From Cytophagaceae bacterium (GTDB lineage Bacteria > Bacteroidota > Bacteroidia > Cytophagales > Spirosomataceae), in contig JAIXWQ010000002.1 of assembly GCA_027491195.1 (NCBI GenBank), forward strand, positions 1 through 51,091: a stretch of 51,091 nucleotides of DNA. The letters run 5' to 3'. Shown piece after piece: positions 8,742 to 16,206 of this stretch. A program made the translations under genes and the position numbers. The first letter of the stretch is position 1. Every line of letters begins with the position of its first letter. A model generated the notes under the pieces. The model was not told the origin of the DNA and did no database searches. It worked only from the letters and a program-made list of their open reading frames with translations.

Positions 8742-8788
8742 TCCAACTCTGTTCTTTTTGCTTTGTTCTTTGAACTTTATGTTTTAAA

Positions 8789-8803
8789 AATTGCGGAGCA
8801 ATT
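8789..8803. repeat. GGA-triloop hairpin next to the dnaB stop
   Basis: AATTGC, GGA, GCAATT: a 6-bp perfect stem with a three-base loop, one base before the dnaB stop codon (8805-8807). It sits at the outer edge of heptad element A, as the GAA hairpin at 40633 does in element C. Confidence 0.5.
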
Positions 8804-8804
8804 A

Positions 8805-10397
8805 TTAAAACGGAGTGTTCAACGGATCATAATCCTCCGGTGGCAAGTTCATCTTACTCCCTTTAAATACCGCGTCAGAACTCGATTCGAAAGCCGAAGT
8901 TTGATCCCCTAGGGCACTTAAATCAAAGTTTCCACCTTCATTATTAGAGAAAGGTTGGAAGTCTAGGTCACAATATTTCGTGAACTTACCGATGAATTTT
9001 AGCCAGACACTGTCGAGAGATCCGGAACGGTTTTTGGCCATAATAATCTCTCCCATTCCTGTAATTGAATTACCTTGGTCATCCGCCGTAATACCGTAGT
9101 ATTCAGGACGGTAGATGAACATTACCTGATCGGCATCCTGCTCAATGGCTCCAGATTCACGAAGGTCAGAAAGTTGAGGTTTCTTATTCCCTCCACGCGT
9201 TTCCGTAGAACGGTTTAATTGAGATAGTGCAATCACGGGCACATCTAATTCTTTGGCTAATTGCTTTAAGGCACGGGAAATTTGGGCGATTTCTTGTTCA
9301 CGATTACCGCTGGCCCCTTTTCCTGAACTATCTCCTGTCATTAACTGCAAGTAGTCGATGACGATGAGGTCGATGCCTTTTTGTGCTTTTAAACGACGAC
9401 ATTTCGCTCTTAATTCTAGAATTGATAAAGCCGGGGTGTCATCGATAAACATATTTGCTTCGAAAAGCTTATTGATCTTCGTATGTAATTGTTGCCACTC
9501 ATGTGGTTCTAACTTTCCTTTACGGATTTTATCAGCTTCAATTTCTGCCTCAGCTGAGATAATACGATTTACGAGCTGCACGGCACTCATCTCTAGCGAG
9601 AATAGCGCAACAGAGTGGTTGAAATCTACTGCCGCATTTCTACAAGCTGACACGACAAATGCCGTTTTACCCATACCTGGACGAGCCGCGATAATAATAA
9701 GTTCCTGTCTCTGCCAGCCAGAAGTCAAGCGATCTAAATCAGTAAACCCAGATGGGATACCTGTTAAACCACTTTTTTGCAATTGTTTTTTTTCTAATTC
9801 ATCCACCGCTTTCTTCAAAATATCCGACATGCTCTCGTAGTTCTTGCGAATGTTGGATTCAGCGATGGTGAAAAGTTCCTGCTCCATCTTATCTAATAGA
9901 TGAAATACATCCGAAGTATCTTCGTAAGATAATCGTTGGATTTCAGAGGATATTTGGATGAGCTGGCGCTTTAAATATTGCTCAATGATGATTCTGGCGT
10001 GGAATTCAACGTTAGAAGTTGAACTTACGCGAGAGGTTAATTGGGCTAAATAACTAGTGCCGCCTGCTTTTTCTAAGGAGCCATTTTGCTTTAAAAAATT
10101 ATTAACCGTCAATAAATCGACCGGTTGAGATGCCTGAAATAGCCCTTGAATGGCTTCAAAAATCGATTGGTGGCCTTCTTTGTAAAAGGACGCAGGTCTT
10201 AATAATTCGATGACGTTAGCTAAAGGCTCTTTTTCTAACATTAAGGCACCTAACAACGCTTCCTCTAAGTCGACGGCCTGTGGAGGTAATTTCCCAAGTC
10301 CTAAATCGCTTAAACGAGTAGGACCTGCTTGAGAACGAATTCCGGCAGACGTCTGATTTCCTTTTTTGTAAATGGATGAAGGGGTGTTAGATTCCAT
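8805..10397 (-). CDS. dnaB: Replicative DNA helicase DnaB
   Basis: A 530-residue hexameric 5'-3' helicase of the replication fork. An N-terminal domain (about 35-185, P-P-Q-A-V-D-L-E-E-A-L-L-G start) is followed by the RecA-like motor: Walker A A-R-P-G-M-G-K-T at 238-245, Walker B V-I-D-Y-L-Q-L near 340, the arginine/H4 region Q-L-N-R-S-T-E and S-D-L-R-E-S-G-A-I-E-Q-D-A-D. It has a 30-residue N-terminal extension and a 50-residue acidic C-tail beyond the core. No intein is present. It is convergent with rlmD and divergent from phoH. Confidence 0.96.
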   Translation of the reverse strand: MESNTPSSIYKKGNQTSAGIRSQAGPTRLSDLGLGKLPPQAVDLEEALLGALMLEKEPLANVIELLRPASFYKEGHQSIFEAIQGLFQASQPVDLLTVNNFLKQNGSLEKAGGTSYLAQLTSRVSSTSNVEFHARIIIEQYLKRQLIQISSEIQRLSYEDTSDVFHLLDKMEQELFTIAESNIRKNYESMSDILKKAVDELEKKQLQKSGLTGIPSGFTDLDRLTSGWQRQELIIIAARPGMGKTAFVVSACRNAAVDFNHSVALFSLEMSAVQLVNRIISAEAEIEADKIRKGKLEPHEWQQLHTKINKLFEANMFIDDTPALSILELRAKCRRLKAQKGIDLIVIDYLQLMTGDSSGKGASGNREQEIAQISRALKQLAKELDVPVIALSQLNRSTETRGGNKKPQLSDLRESGAIEQDADQVMFIYRPEYYGITADDQGNSITGMGEIIMAKNRSGSLDSVWLKFIGKFTKYCDLDFQPFSNNEGGNFDLSALGDQTSAFESSSDAVFKGSKMNLPPEDYDPLNTPF

Positions 10398-10420
10398 ACC
10401 ACAATTTTACGTTAAATTTT

Positions 10421-10428
10421 CAAAATTA
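10421..10428 (-). promoter_or_regulatory. Candidate -7 element (TAatTTTG) for dnaB
   Basis: The plus-strand CAAAATTA reads TAATTTTG on the minus strand, 23 bp upstream of the dnaB ATG. The nearest TTG (complement of 10454-10456) is 25 bases away, a little longer than usual, so this is a weak call. Confidence 0.35.
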
Positions 10429-10500
10429 TCTTATTCTCGAAGGTATTAAATTTCAAGAATTTCTTATTTTTACCTCTGTACGATTTAAACCCATTTTTAC

Positions 10501-11460
10501 TTGTTAGAAAAAATAATTTCCCTCTCAGAGGTCTCTCTAATCGACTTTTTAGGCGTAGCGAATGTCAATATCAATTTATTGATTCATACCTTTCCCCAAT
10601 CAAAAATCATTGCTCGAGGCGAGCAATTAACAGTTCGTGGATCCAATGATCAAATCGCCTTGGTGGAAGCCATCGTTAACTCCTGCATTGCACATATAGA
10701 GAAGCACCATACCCTTTCCGAAAAACATATGCAGGCCTACATTGATGCGGTATTAAATCCGACTGGAGAGGAAACTTCTCAGCCCTGGGTGGAGGATAAA
10801 GACGTGCTTCTTTTTGGCAATAAAGGAATCGTTATTAAGGCCAAAACTCCGAATCAACGTAAACTGGTCGATGCGGCCACTGAGAACGACATCGTCTTTG
10901 CCATCGGTCCAGCTGGAACAGGTAAAACCTATACAGCTGTGGCTTTAGCGGTAAAAGCATTAAAAAATAAGGAGGTCAAAAAAATCATCATCACGCGTCC
11001 TGCTGTGGAAGCAGGCGAAAATCTAGGTTTCTTACCTGGAGATTTGAAGGAAAAAATTGATCCCTATTTACGTCCTATTTATGATGCGTTGGATGATATG
11101 ATTCCGGCTGAGAAATTGAAGTTCTATTTAGAAAATCGGACAATTGAAATTGCTCCTTTGGCCTATATGCGCGGTCGTACCTTAAATAAAGCATTTATTT
11201 TACTGGATGAAGCCCAAAACACTACCTCCATGCAAATGAAGATGTTTTTAACGCGTATGGGTATTCAATCGAAGACGATTATTACAGGTGATAAATCTCA
11301 AGTTGACTTACCTAAGAACCAAACATCTGGTCTGGGAGAGGCAGAACGTATCCTTTCAGGAATAAATGGAATTTCCTTTGTGGAATTAGATGGATCCGAT
11401 GTGGTTCGTCACCGATTAGTGCGAAAAATCATCGAGGCGTATGGAAAGCAAGATAAATAG
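10501..11460 (+). CDS. PhoH family P-loop ATPase
   Basis: A 319-residue PhoH/PhoH-like ATPase, a family linked to RNA metabolism and in many genomes next to ybeY. It has an N-terminal KH-like region (about 1-85), Walker A G-P-A-G-T-G-K-T at 136-143, R-P-A-V-E-A-G-E, and Walker B F-I-L-L-D-E-A-Q-N near 230. The only start that keeps the N-terminal family sequence is a TTG at 10501; no in-frame ATG exists before residue 77. The acetyltransferase gene overlaps its last 20 bp. The exact substrate is not known from sequence. Confidence 0.9.
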   Translation: MLEKIISLSEVSLIDFLGVANVNINLLIHTFPQSKIIARGEQLTVRGSNDQIALVEAIVNSCIAHIEKHHTLSEKHMQAYIDAVLNPTGEETSQPWVEDKDVLLFGNKGIVIKAKTPNQRKLVDAATENDIVFAIGPAGTGKTYTAVALAVKALKNKEVKKIIITRPAVEAGENLGFLPGDLKEKIDPYLRPIYDALDDMIPAEKLKFYLENRTIEIAPLAYMRGRTLNKAFILLDEAQNTTSMQMKMFLTRMGIQSKTIITGDKSQVDLPKNQTSGLGEAERILSGINGISFVELDGSDVVRHRLVRKIIEAYGKQDK

Positions 11461-11893
11461 GATTATTCAGGCAATCAGCCAGGAAGAAATTGATCAAGTT
11501 TTCGCCATTCGGACAGAGGTTTTTGTCAAAGAGCAAAAGTGTCTTCCTTCCGAGGAATTTGACGAATTAGACGCAGTAGCTAATCATTATCTTTTACTAG
11601 AAAATGAGATACCCGTCGCAACTGGACGTTATCGAAAAACCGAAAAAGGTATTAAAGTGGAGCGCATTGCCACTTTAGAAACAGCAAGAGGCAAAGGTTA
11701 TGCCTCTTTGGTGGTGAACCATATCATTGCTGAAGCCACAACCGCTTATCCTGATTGCAATTATCTCTATCTGCACGCACAGGTTTCCGTGATGCCACTT
11801 TATGCCTCTTTAGGTTTTGTACCCTATGGAGGGAGGTTTGTAGAGGCGGATATTGAGCATCAAGCGATGGGGTTAACAGTCGCTAGTCACTAG
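11441..11893 (+). CDS. GNAT family N-acetyltransferase
   Basis: A 150-residue acetyl-CoA-dependent acyltransferase. The fold is visible as F-A-I-R-T-E-V-F-V-K-E-Q near the N-terminus, V-A-T-G-R-Y-R, V-E-R-I-A-T-L and the acetyl-CoA loop A-R-G-K-G-Y-A-S, followed by Y-L-H-A-Q and L-Y-A-S-L-G-F. This is the ElaA-like branch of GNAT; the substrate is unknown. Its ATG lies inside the phoH 3' end, so the two are probably translationally coupled. Its stop codon TAG (11891-11893) and the three codons before it are made of AGTC heptad repeats. Confidence 0.88.
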   Translation: MESKINRIIQAISQEEIDQVFAIRTEVFVKEQKCLPSEEFDELDAVANHYLLLENEIPVATGRYRKTEKGIKVERIATLETARGKGYASLVVNHIIAEATTAYPDCNYLYLHAQVSVMPLYASLGFVPYGGRFVEADIEHQAMGLTVASH

Positions 11894-12018
11894 TCGAAAG
11901 TCGCTAGTCACTAGTTCAAAATCGTTATTAACACTCAATTAATCATAAAAAAAGCCAGAACGATGTCCCGGCTTTAAATATTTTTCGACTAGTGACTAGT
12001 GACTAGTGACTATCGACT
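11878..12018. repeat. Inverted tandem-heptad element, AGTCNNN family, locus D
   Basis: The left arm (11878-11926) runs in exact 7-bp steps: AGTCGCT, AGTCACT, AGTCGAA, AGTCGCT, AGTCACT, AGTTCAA, AATCGTT. The right arm (11984-12018) on the plus strand is TTCGACT, three AGTGACT, ATCGACT, so its complement is AGTCGAT, three AGTCACT, AGTCGAA. A terminator-like stem lies between the arms. TAG stop codons of both flanking convergent genes lie in the arms. The design matches loci A, B and C, with a different heptad. Confidence 0.75.
11951..11975. terminator. Terminator-like hairpin inside locus D
   Basis: AAAGCC (11951-11956) pairs with GGCTTT (11970-11975) over a 13-base loop, flanked by A-runs on the left and T-rich sequence on the right. 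It is weaker than the other terminators here and may be reinforced by pairing of the flanking heptad arms. Confidence 0.55.
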
Positions 12019-12385
12019 AGAATGGTAAATCATCCCCACTCTCAGCCGCTAATGGAGGGAATTGGTATCCGCCCGCTGCTGGTGTAGGTTCCACTCCTGC
12101 TGGAATTGATCCTGTGCGATCTAAACGATAAGCACGGATTTCGGTATACCAGCGCTCGTTGTATTCTCTTGATTCTACGTTGAATTGAACTTTTACGATT
12201 TCACCTTCTTGAACTGGCGATAAATCTTGTGTTTTATCTCCCCAAACTGACATACAAACCTTCTTAGGATATTGATCTTGTGTTTCGATCACGAATTCTT
12301 GTTTGATCCAGTTGGTACCATTTTTACCTGTTCCTGTAACCTCAGGTAATTTCTTGATTAATTTTCCGCTTATTTCTAAAGCCAT
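12017..12385 (-). CDS. DUF3127 protein, OB-fold/SSB-like with DDLPF tip
   Basis: A 122-residue protein starting M-A-L-E-I-S-G-K-L-I-K-K-L. The body has the DUF3127 pattern: G-T-N-W-I-K-Q-E-F-V-I-E-T, a strand-rich middle with V-C-M-S-V-W-G-D-K, and E-R-W-Y-T-E-I-R-A-Y-R. A Pro/Ala/Gly-rich linker leads to the C-terminus E-S-G-D-D-L-P-F. The acidic, Pro-Phe-ending tail closely resembles the tip of single-stranded DNA-binding protein (D-D-D-I-P-F), which recruits replication and repair proteins. DUF3127 has no settled function; nucleic-acid binding is inferred. The frame stays open 12 codons upstream, but the ATG at 12383-12385 fits the family start. Confidence 0.85.
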   Translation of the reverse strand: MALEISGKLIKKLPEVTGTGKNGTNWIKQEFVIETQDQYPKKVCMSVWGDKTQDLSPVQEGEIVKVQFNVESREYNERWYTEIRAYRLDRTGSIPAGVEPTPAAGGYQFPPLAAESGDDLPF

Positions 12386-12414
12386 TTTACTGATATTTTT
12401 GAGTTCTGTAATTG

Positions 12415-12446
12415 TTGGCAAGTAAGTAAATAATTGGTAATTTTGC
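12415..12446 (+). promoter_or_regulatory. Promoter for tRNA-Leu
   Basis: TTG (12415-12417), 21 bases, then TAATTTTG (12439-12446); the tRNA starts 12 bases further on. This agrees with the Bacteroidota TTG/TAnnTTTG pattern. Confidence 0.6.
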
Positions 12447-12458
12447 TAACCGTTTTTG

Positions 12459-12540
12459 GCGATGTGGTGAAATTGGTAGACACGCTACCTTGAGGTGGTA
12501 GTGCCGTTAAGGTTTGGGAGTTCGAATCTCCCCATCGTCA
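12459..12540 (+). tRNA. tRNA-Leu (anticodon GAG)
   Basis: An 82-base cloverleaf. The acceptor stem is GGCGATG with CATCGTC (one G-T pair) and discriminator A12540. The D-arm is in the G-A-A-A-T-T-G-G-T-A-G-A form typical of leucine tRNA. The anticodon stem is CTACC/GGTAG with loop TTGAGGT and anticodon GAG at 12492-12494, reading CUC and CUU. A short class II variable arm and a T-arm with GTTCGAATC follow. CCA is not encoded. trhO begins 27 bp downstream, so it may be cotranscribed. Confidence 0.96.
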
Positions 12541-12567
12541 CTTAATATTTTGTTTAATCTGTAAATC

Positions 12568-13566
12568 ATGTTGAAGATGAAACCTTACAGTGTATTGCTT
12601 TACTATAACTATACTCCTATCCCGAATCCGGAGGAGTACCGTGTAAAACATCACCTATTTTGTATTGAGAATAACCTATTAGGGCGCGTAATTGTGGCTG
12701 CTGAAGGTTTGAATGGAACCGTTTCTGGGCTTAAAGCGGATTGCGATGCCTACATGAAGTGGTTAGAAAATGATCCCATTTTTGCGGGTACTGATTTTGA
12801 TTTCAAAATCGAAGAAAATGAAGCTCATACGTTTAACAAGTTACACGTTCGTGTGAAGAATGAGATTGTTCACTCGGATTTACCGGTGGACCCCCGTGTC
12901 AGAACCGGGAAACATTTAAAGCCAAAAGAATTCAAGCAATTATTGAAGAATGACCCTGATGTCGTTTTGGTCGATATGCGTTCGAATTATGAACACGAAT
13001 TAGGCCGTTTTAAAGGGGCTTACACCTTTGATATGGAGAACCTACGGGATTTACCTGATCATGTGCAAGAGATTGCCCATTTGAAAGATAAAAAAGTGAT
13101 TACTTACTGTACAGGTGGTATTAAGTGCGAGAAAGCGTCTGCCTATTTAATTGAAAAAGGATTTAAGGACGTTTATCAATTGCACGGGGGGATTATTAAA
13201 TACGGTTTAGAGGAAGGCGGAGAGGATTTTGATGGTTCTTGTTACGTGTTTGATAATAGAGTGGCTACTGCAGTTAATTCCGTGAATCCGGAGGTAATTT
13301 CTGAATGCCATGTTTGCCACACGAAGTCGGATCACATGGTCAATTGTGCGAATCCAGAATGTAATGAGCATTTAGCCATTTGTCCTTCCTGTTTAAAAGA
13401 AATGGAAGGCGCCTGCTCGCAGGAATGCAAAGAACATCCTCGTAAGCGTCCTTATAACGAGAAGGGCTATTATTCCAAAAACTCAGTGGGATATTCTCCT
13501 GAATTAGGATTCAAGTCCTTTAAACGGACAGAGAAGATCGAAAAACAAAAAAAGGCTCAATTATGA
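12568..13566 (+). CDS. trhO: tRNA uridine(34) hydroxylase TrhO (rhodanese family)
   Basis: A 332-residue YceA-type protein that makes 5-hydroxyuridine at the wobble position of tRNAs. An N-terminal alpha/beta domain (Y-S-V-L-L-Y-Y-N-Y-T, E-G-L-N-G-T-V-S-G) precedes a rhodanese domain with the active-site loop C181-T-G-G-I-K-C187-E-K-A. A C-terminal Cys-rich segment (C-H-V-C-H, C-A-N-P-E-C, C-P-S-C) probably binds metal. An alternative ATG lies three codons downstream. The gene follows tRNA-Leu directly, and its final codons are part of the terminator stem shared with the serine hydrolase. Confidence 0.93.
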   Translation: MLKMKPYSVLLYYNYTPIPNPEEYRVKHHLFCIENNLLGRVIVAAEGLNGTVSGLKADCDAYMKWLENDPIFAGTDFDFKIEENEAHTFNKLHVRVKNEIVHSDLPVDPRVRTGKHLKPKEFKQLLKNDPDVVLVDMRSNYEHELGRFKGAYTFDMENLRDLPDHVQEIAHLKDKKVITYCTGGIKCEKASAYLIEKGFKDVYQLHGGIIKYGLEEGGEDFDGSCYVFDNRVATAVNSVNPEVISECHVCHTKSDHMVNCANPECNEHLAICPSCLKEMEGACSQECKEHPRKRPYNEKGYYSKNSVGYSPELGFKSFKRTEKIEKQKKAQL

Positions 13567-13575
13567 GCCTTTTTT
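13548..13575. terminator. Bidirectional terminator holding both stop codons
   Basis: A 12-bp perfect stem (13548-13559 with 13564-13575; core GGCTCA/TGAGCC) with an ATTA loop and A/T tails. The trhO stop TGA (13564-13566) and the serine-hydrolase stop TGA (complement of 13557-13559) are both in the stem. Confidence 0.88.
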
Positions 13576-15059
13576 ACTTCCTTAATATGGTATTCTTGAA
13601 TTAGCGGAGGATTCTCCGGGCTTAGCGTGAAATATACTTCGGCTGAGCCTTTTTCTCCCTCGATGACAAAGGTTCCTCTGAGGTTGTTTTCTGGAACGAT
13701 TTCGTGAATAGTACGAATGGCTCCTATTTTTTCAAATATCGCTTTCGCTTCAGACCGAAGCATCTCTGGGAAATAGTCTAGGAAGAAATTTTCAGCAAAA
13801 ATGCCGGTTTCTGGTGCTTTGTCCCAATTAGGCAATAATTTAACCAATTCTGCTTGTCTACGCTTTAATATCTCAGAAGGTGAAATCTTTCTGGGACTCA
13901 ATTGAACGGAATGAATAAGAGAATCTGCCACTTTTAAGTTGATGAAACTGGCTGGTGCATAAGTTACATTGGCAAAAGAGATAATACCTAAAGCATAATC
14001 TGGGAAAATTCGCCAGTTACTTCCAAAACCTGGTAAGCCACCTGAATGTCCCACGCTGCGCTTTCCTAAGTCATCTTTCATAAAGCTTAAACCATAACCA
14101 TAAGCGGTAACAGAGCTTCCTTTTCTACCGATTGGGAAAATATAAGACGGATTAAAGCCACTCATATTCCAAGGGAATTGCATTTCACGTAAGGAACTAC
14201 GCTTTAAAGGTCCTATTTCTGGAGCATCTCTTTCAGGCCATGCGGCTAAATGCAAGGCAACGTATTTGCTAAAATCTTCTAAGGTAGTGATTAGGCCTCC
14301 CATCGCTCCGTAGGCTCCATCATGCTCCATAGGTTGTTTAACCCAGGCATTGTTGATCCAGCGATACCCATAAGCTAATTTATTGGCGGGGACTTTAGTG
14401 TATTCCCAATAGGTTTGATTCATACCCAGGGGTTTGAAGATGTGGTCAGTAATGTATTTTTGGTAGCTCATCCCACTGACATTTTTGATAATTAAACCTA
14501 ACATCGCAAATCCCATATTGCTGTATTCATAGGTAACCCCTGGATTATTTGAAAAGGTTATTCCCTTTAGAATCATTTTTTTAAAGGTCTCCTCACTGAT
14601 GCCTAATTGGCGATCACCCCAGGGATTGTCTTCTGGAAATCCAGCGCCGTGCATCATTAAATGCCTAACGGTGATAACAGGGGCATCTTTTGTTAATGAG
14701 TTGGTTTGTTTTAATTCAGGGATATACTTCGATGCGGGATCATCTAATTGTAATTTACCCGCATCACGTAGTTGCAGAATGGCCATCGTGGCAAAACTTT
14801 TTGACATAGAAGCGATTCTAAAATCAATGTCTTTTTCTGCTTTAATACCGTTTTCAATTTGCGCTAAGCCTACTGCGTTCGAATGAATGAGACGGCCTTG
14901 GTATACGATTCCATAAACCAAACCTGGCATTTTAGCCATGTTCGCCTGCTCTTTAAATAGCGCGTCAATGGTGGGAATGAAAGATTTGATTTTGTCTTCA
15001 TTGGATTGTGCTTTGGCCGTTAAAACACAGCAAATAAGAAGGATAGATAGGTATTTCAT
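13557..15059 (-). CDS. Secreted serine hydrolase, beta-lactamase/AmpC fold (PF00144)
   Basis: A 500-residue protein with a signal peptide (MKYLSILLICCVLTAKAQ). The class C-type motifs are present: S84-M-S-K87 (nucleophile and base), Y179-S-N181, and H-S-G-G in place of K-T-G. This combination is seen in peptidases, esterases and beta-lactamase-like proteins alike, so neither antibiotic resistance nor a specific substrate can be claimed. About 110 residues after the catalytic domain form a separate C-terminal region. It is last in a leftward four-gene operon; its ATG overlaps the DUF1801 stop (ATGA). Confidence 0.88.
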   Translation of the reverse strand: MKYLSILLICCVLTAKAQSNEDKIKSFIPTIDALFKEQANMAKMPGLVYGIVYQGRLIHSNAVGLAQIENGIKAEKDIDFRIASMSKSFATMAILQLRDAGKLQLDDPASKYIPELKQTNSLTKDAPVITVRHLMMHGAGFPEDNPWGDRQLGISEETFKKMILKGITFSNNPGVTYEYSNMGFAMLGLIIKNVSGMSYQKYITDHIFKPLGMNQTYWEYTKVPANKLAYGYRWINNAWVKQPMEHDGAYGAMGGLITTLEDFSKYVALHLAAWPERDAPEIGPLKRSSLREMQFPWNMSGFNPSYIFPIGRKGSSVTAYGYGLSFMKDDLGKRSVGHSGGLPGFGSNWRIFPDYALGIISFANVTYAPASFINLKVADSLIHSVQLSPRKISPSEILKRRQAELVKLLPNWDKAPETGIFAENFFLDYFPEMLRSEAKAIFEKIGAIRTIHEIVPENNLRGTFVIEGEKGSAEVYFTLSPENPPLIQEYHIKEVKKAHN

Positions 15060-15400
15060 CGTTTCTTTTTGGATAAATTCTCCTGAACTCTAAATAAAGT
15101 GATCTCTTTTATCAGTTCCAAAGGCATAGGCGAATGGTAGGGGAATTTGATTGCCCCCTTAGAACCTTCGTAAGGCGCTAATTCTTGAACAAAATTCTTT
15201 ATCCCACTAGGTGTCGGATAAAAGCCCAAATGGTTGTTCCAGGCCGCAAAATGCACTAAATTTCCATTGAATTTAAAGGTAGGCATGCCATAAGACATCG
15301 TTTCTTCTGTTCCCTCTGGAACCACAGAACGAATTGCATCGCGCACCTCGATCAATATTTTTTGTGTGGCCTCCGGAAAGGTCTTGATATATTCTTCCAT
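15056..15400 (-). CDS. DUF1801 (YdhG-like) protein
   Basis: A 114-residue protein starting M-E-E-Y-I-K-T-F-P. It has the family pattern I-R-S-V-V-P-E-G-T-E-E-T-M-S-Y-G-M-P-T-F-K, L-V-H-F-A-A-W-N-N-H-L-G-F-Y-P and G-A-I-K-F-P. Related proteins in Firmicutes include an iron chaperone-like protein, but the function here is unknown. The frame is open further upstream to 15562, inside the DUF2834 gene; the ATG at 15398-15400 overlaps that gene's stop (TAATG) and gives the family length. Confidence 0.85.
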   Translation of the reverse strand: MEEYIKTFPEATQKILIEVRDAIRSVVPEGTEETMSYGMPTFKFNGNLVHFAAWNNHLGFYPTPSGIKNFVQELAPYEGSKGAIKFPYHSPMPLELIKEITLFRVQENLSKKKR

Positions 15401-15732
15401 TAGTTTTTGGCTAGTTTTTGATGTCTGAAAAATAGAAATAAGGGGAATGCGAACGCAAATCCAATTAAAACGGTCGCTAATAAATACAGGTAGAGGTTTT
15501 TGATTTTGATCCGTAATCCTTCTACTAAAATAAAAAAGGTCCCTGTTATGGCCCCCGTCCAAAAATCACAGCTTAAACTTTTAGCGTAAGGGTTTGATGT
15601 CCAAGTACTTTTAACAAAATCATAGACATCGAATTTTCCATTGTTTAACATCATGCCTTCATAAACATAATAAAAGGTGATGCTTCCCCCTACTAAGGAG
15701 AGAAATAGATAGAAATAGTGTGCGTTTTTCAT
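15400..15732 (-). CDS. DUF2834 membrane protein
   Basis: A 110-residue protein with three predicted membrane segments (about 5-25, 57-75 and 80-101). The DUF2834 signature is visible: W-T-S-N-P-Y-A-K-S-L-S-C-D, then E-G-L-R-I-K and F-A-F-A-F-P-L-F-L. Its function is unknown. Its start overlaps the GreA-like gene's stop by ATGA, and its stop overlaps the DUF1801 start, so the four genes are tightly coupled. Confidence 0.85.
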   Translation of the reverse strand: MKNAHYFYLFLSLVGGSITFYYVYEGMMLNNGKFDVYDFVKSTWTSNPYAKSLSCDFWTGAITGTFFILVEGLRIKIKNLYLYLLATVLIGFAFAFPLFLFFRHQKLAKN

Positions 15733-16166
15733 CGTATTGACTTTATGGTAATTTTCTTCCCTCTCATTTCGACGCTCTCCCCTATCTTTTTTCCTTTTAA
15801 TAGGGCACCTAATGGGGATTCGACCGAGATGGCATAGACGTCGTCCATTTTGCCAAAACCAATCGAAATAAAGTATTTCTCTTGATCCGTTTCCACCAGA
15901 CTCCCTTCGCAGACGACAGCGGCTGCTGCCGAGGGCAGGGATTGTAGTTTTTTTAATGAATTTTCAGTCGTATCGATTAAGGCACTTAATTTGTCCATCT
16001 CGCGCTGCATCATTTCGCGGCCGGTTTCAAACTTATCGCCTGCGCTACTTTTGGTATCTGAATCCCTTGACTCTTTGGCTAATAGATAGTCTCTTCGTGC
16101 TTCTTCAAGCGATTCGGATAAACGGTCACGTAGTTTTGAAAGGATTTCTGACTTTGAGCTGGACAT
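15729..16166 (-). CDS. GreA/GreB-type transcript-cleavage factor-like protein
   Basis: A 145-residue protein with an N-terminal helical hairpin (about 1-75, rich in charged residues) and a C-terminal FKBP-like GreA domain ending S-P-L-G-A-L-L-K-G-K-K-I-G-E-S-V, the same pattern as the GreA C-terminus. True GreA has D-x-x-E at the hairpin tip for Mg2+; here acidic residues (K-E-S-R-D-S-D-T-K, D-K-F-E-T-G-R-E) are present, but the tip motif is not clear. It may modulate RNA polymerase without cleavage activity. It is first in the leftward four-gene operon and divergent from the nucleoside phosphorylase. Confidence 0.75.
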   Translation of the reverse strand: MSSSKSEILSKLRDRLSESLEEARRDYLLAKESRDSDTKSSAGDKFETGREMMQREMDKLSALIDTTENSLKKLQSLPSAAAAVVCEGSLVETDQEKYFISIGFGKMDDVYAISVESPLGALLKGKKIGESVEMRGKKITIKSIR

Positions 16167-16206
16167 GGTCGGCTATTTAATTGGAAAATTATCAATAAAT
16201 TCGCGG

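Larger units (their letters stand above)
8646..8785. repeat. Inverted tandem-heptad element, AAAGNAN family, locus A
   Basis: The left arm (8646-8673) is four exact 7-bp steps: AAAGCAC, AAAGAAT, AGAGCAT, AAAGCAT. The right arm (8751-8785) read on the plus strand is GTTCTTT, TTGCTTT, GTTCTTT, GAACTTT, ATGTTTT, so its complement is AAAGAAC, AAAGCAA, AAAGAAC and so on. Between the arms lie a terminator (8686-8711) and a hairpin with a GAA loop (8727-8741). The rlmD stop codon is inside the left arm; dnaB ends 20 bp beyond the right arm. Confidence 0.75.

Noticed and set aside
8646-8785. Heptad arrays as a CRISPR array
   Set aside because: Units are 7 bp without spacers, arms are inverted, and no cas gene is present.
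9358-9840. A 160-codon plus-strand frame opposite dnaB
   Set aside because: Antisense shadow of a clear dnaB gene; composition follows dnaB codon pattern.
11878-12018. Heptad arrays as an attachment site or transposon end
   Set aside because: No integrase or transposase and no target duplication is seen; the flanking genes are intact core genes.
13557-15059. Antibiotic-resistance beta-lactamase
   Set aside because: The fold and S-x-x-K/Y-x-N motifs are shared with esterases and peptidases, and the third motif is H-S-G-G, so resistance is not supported.
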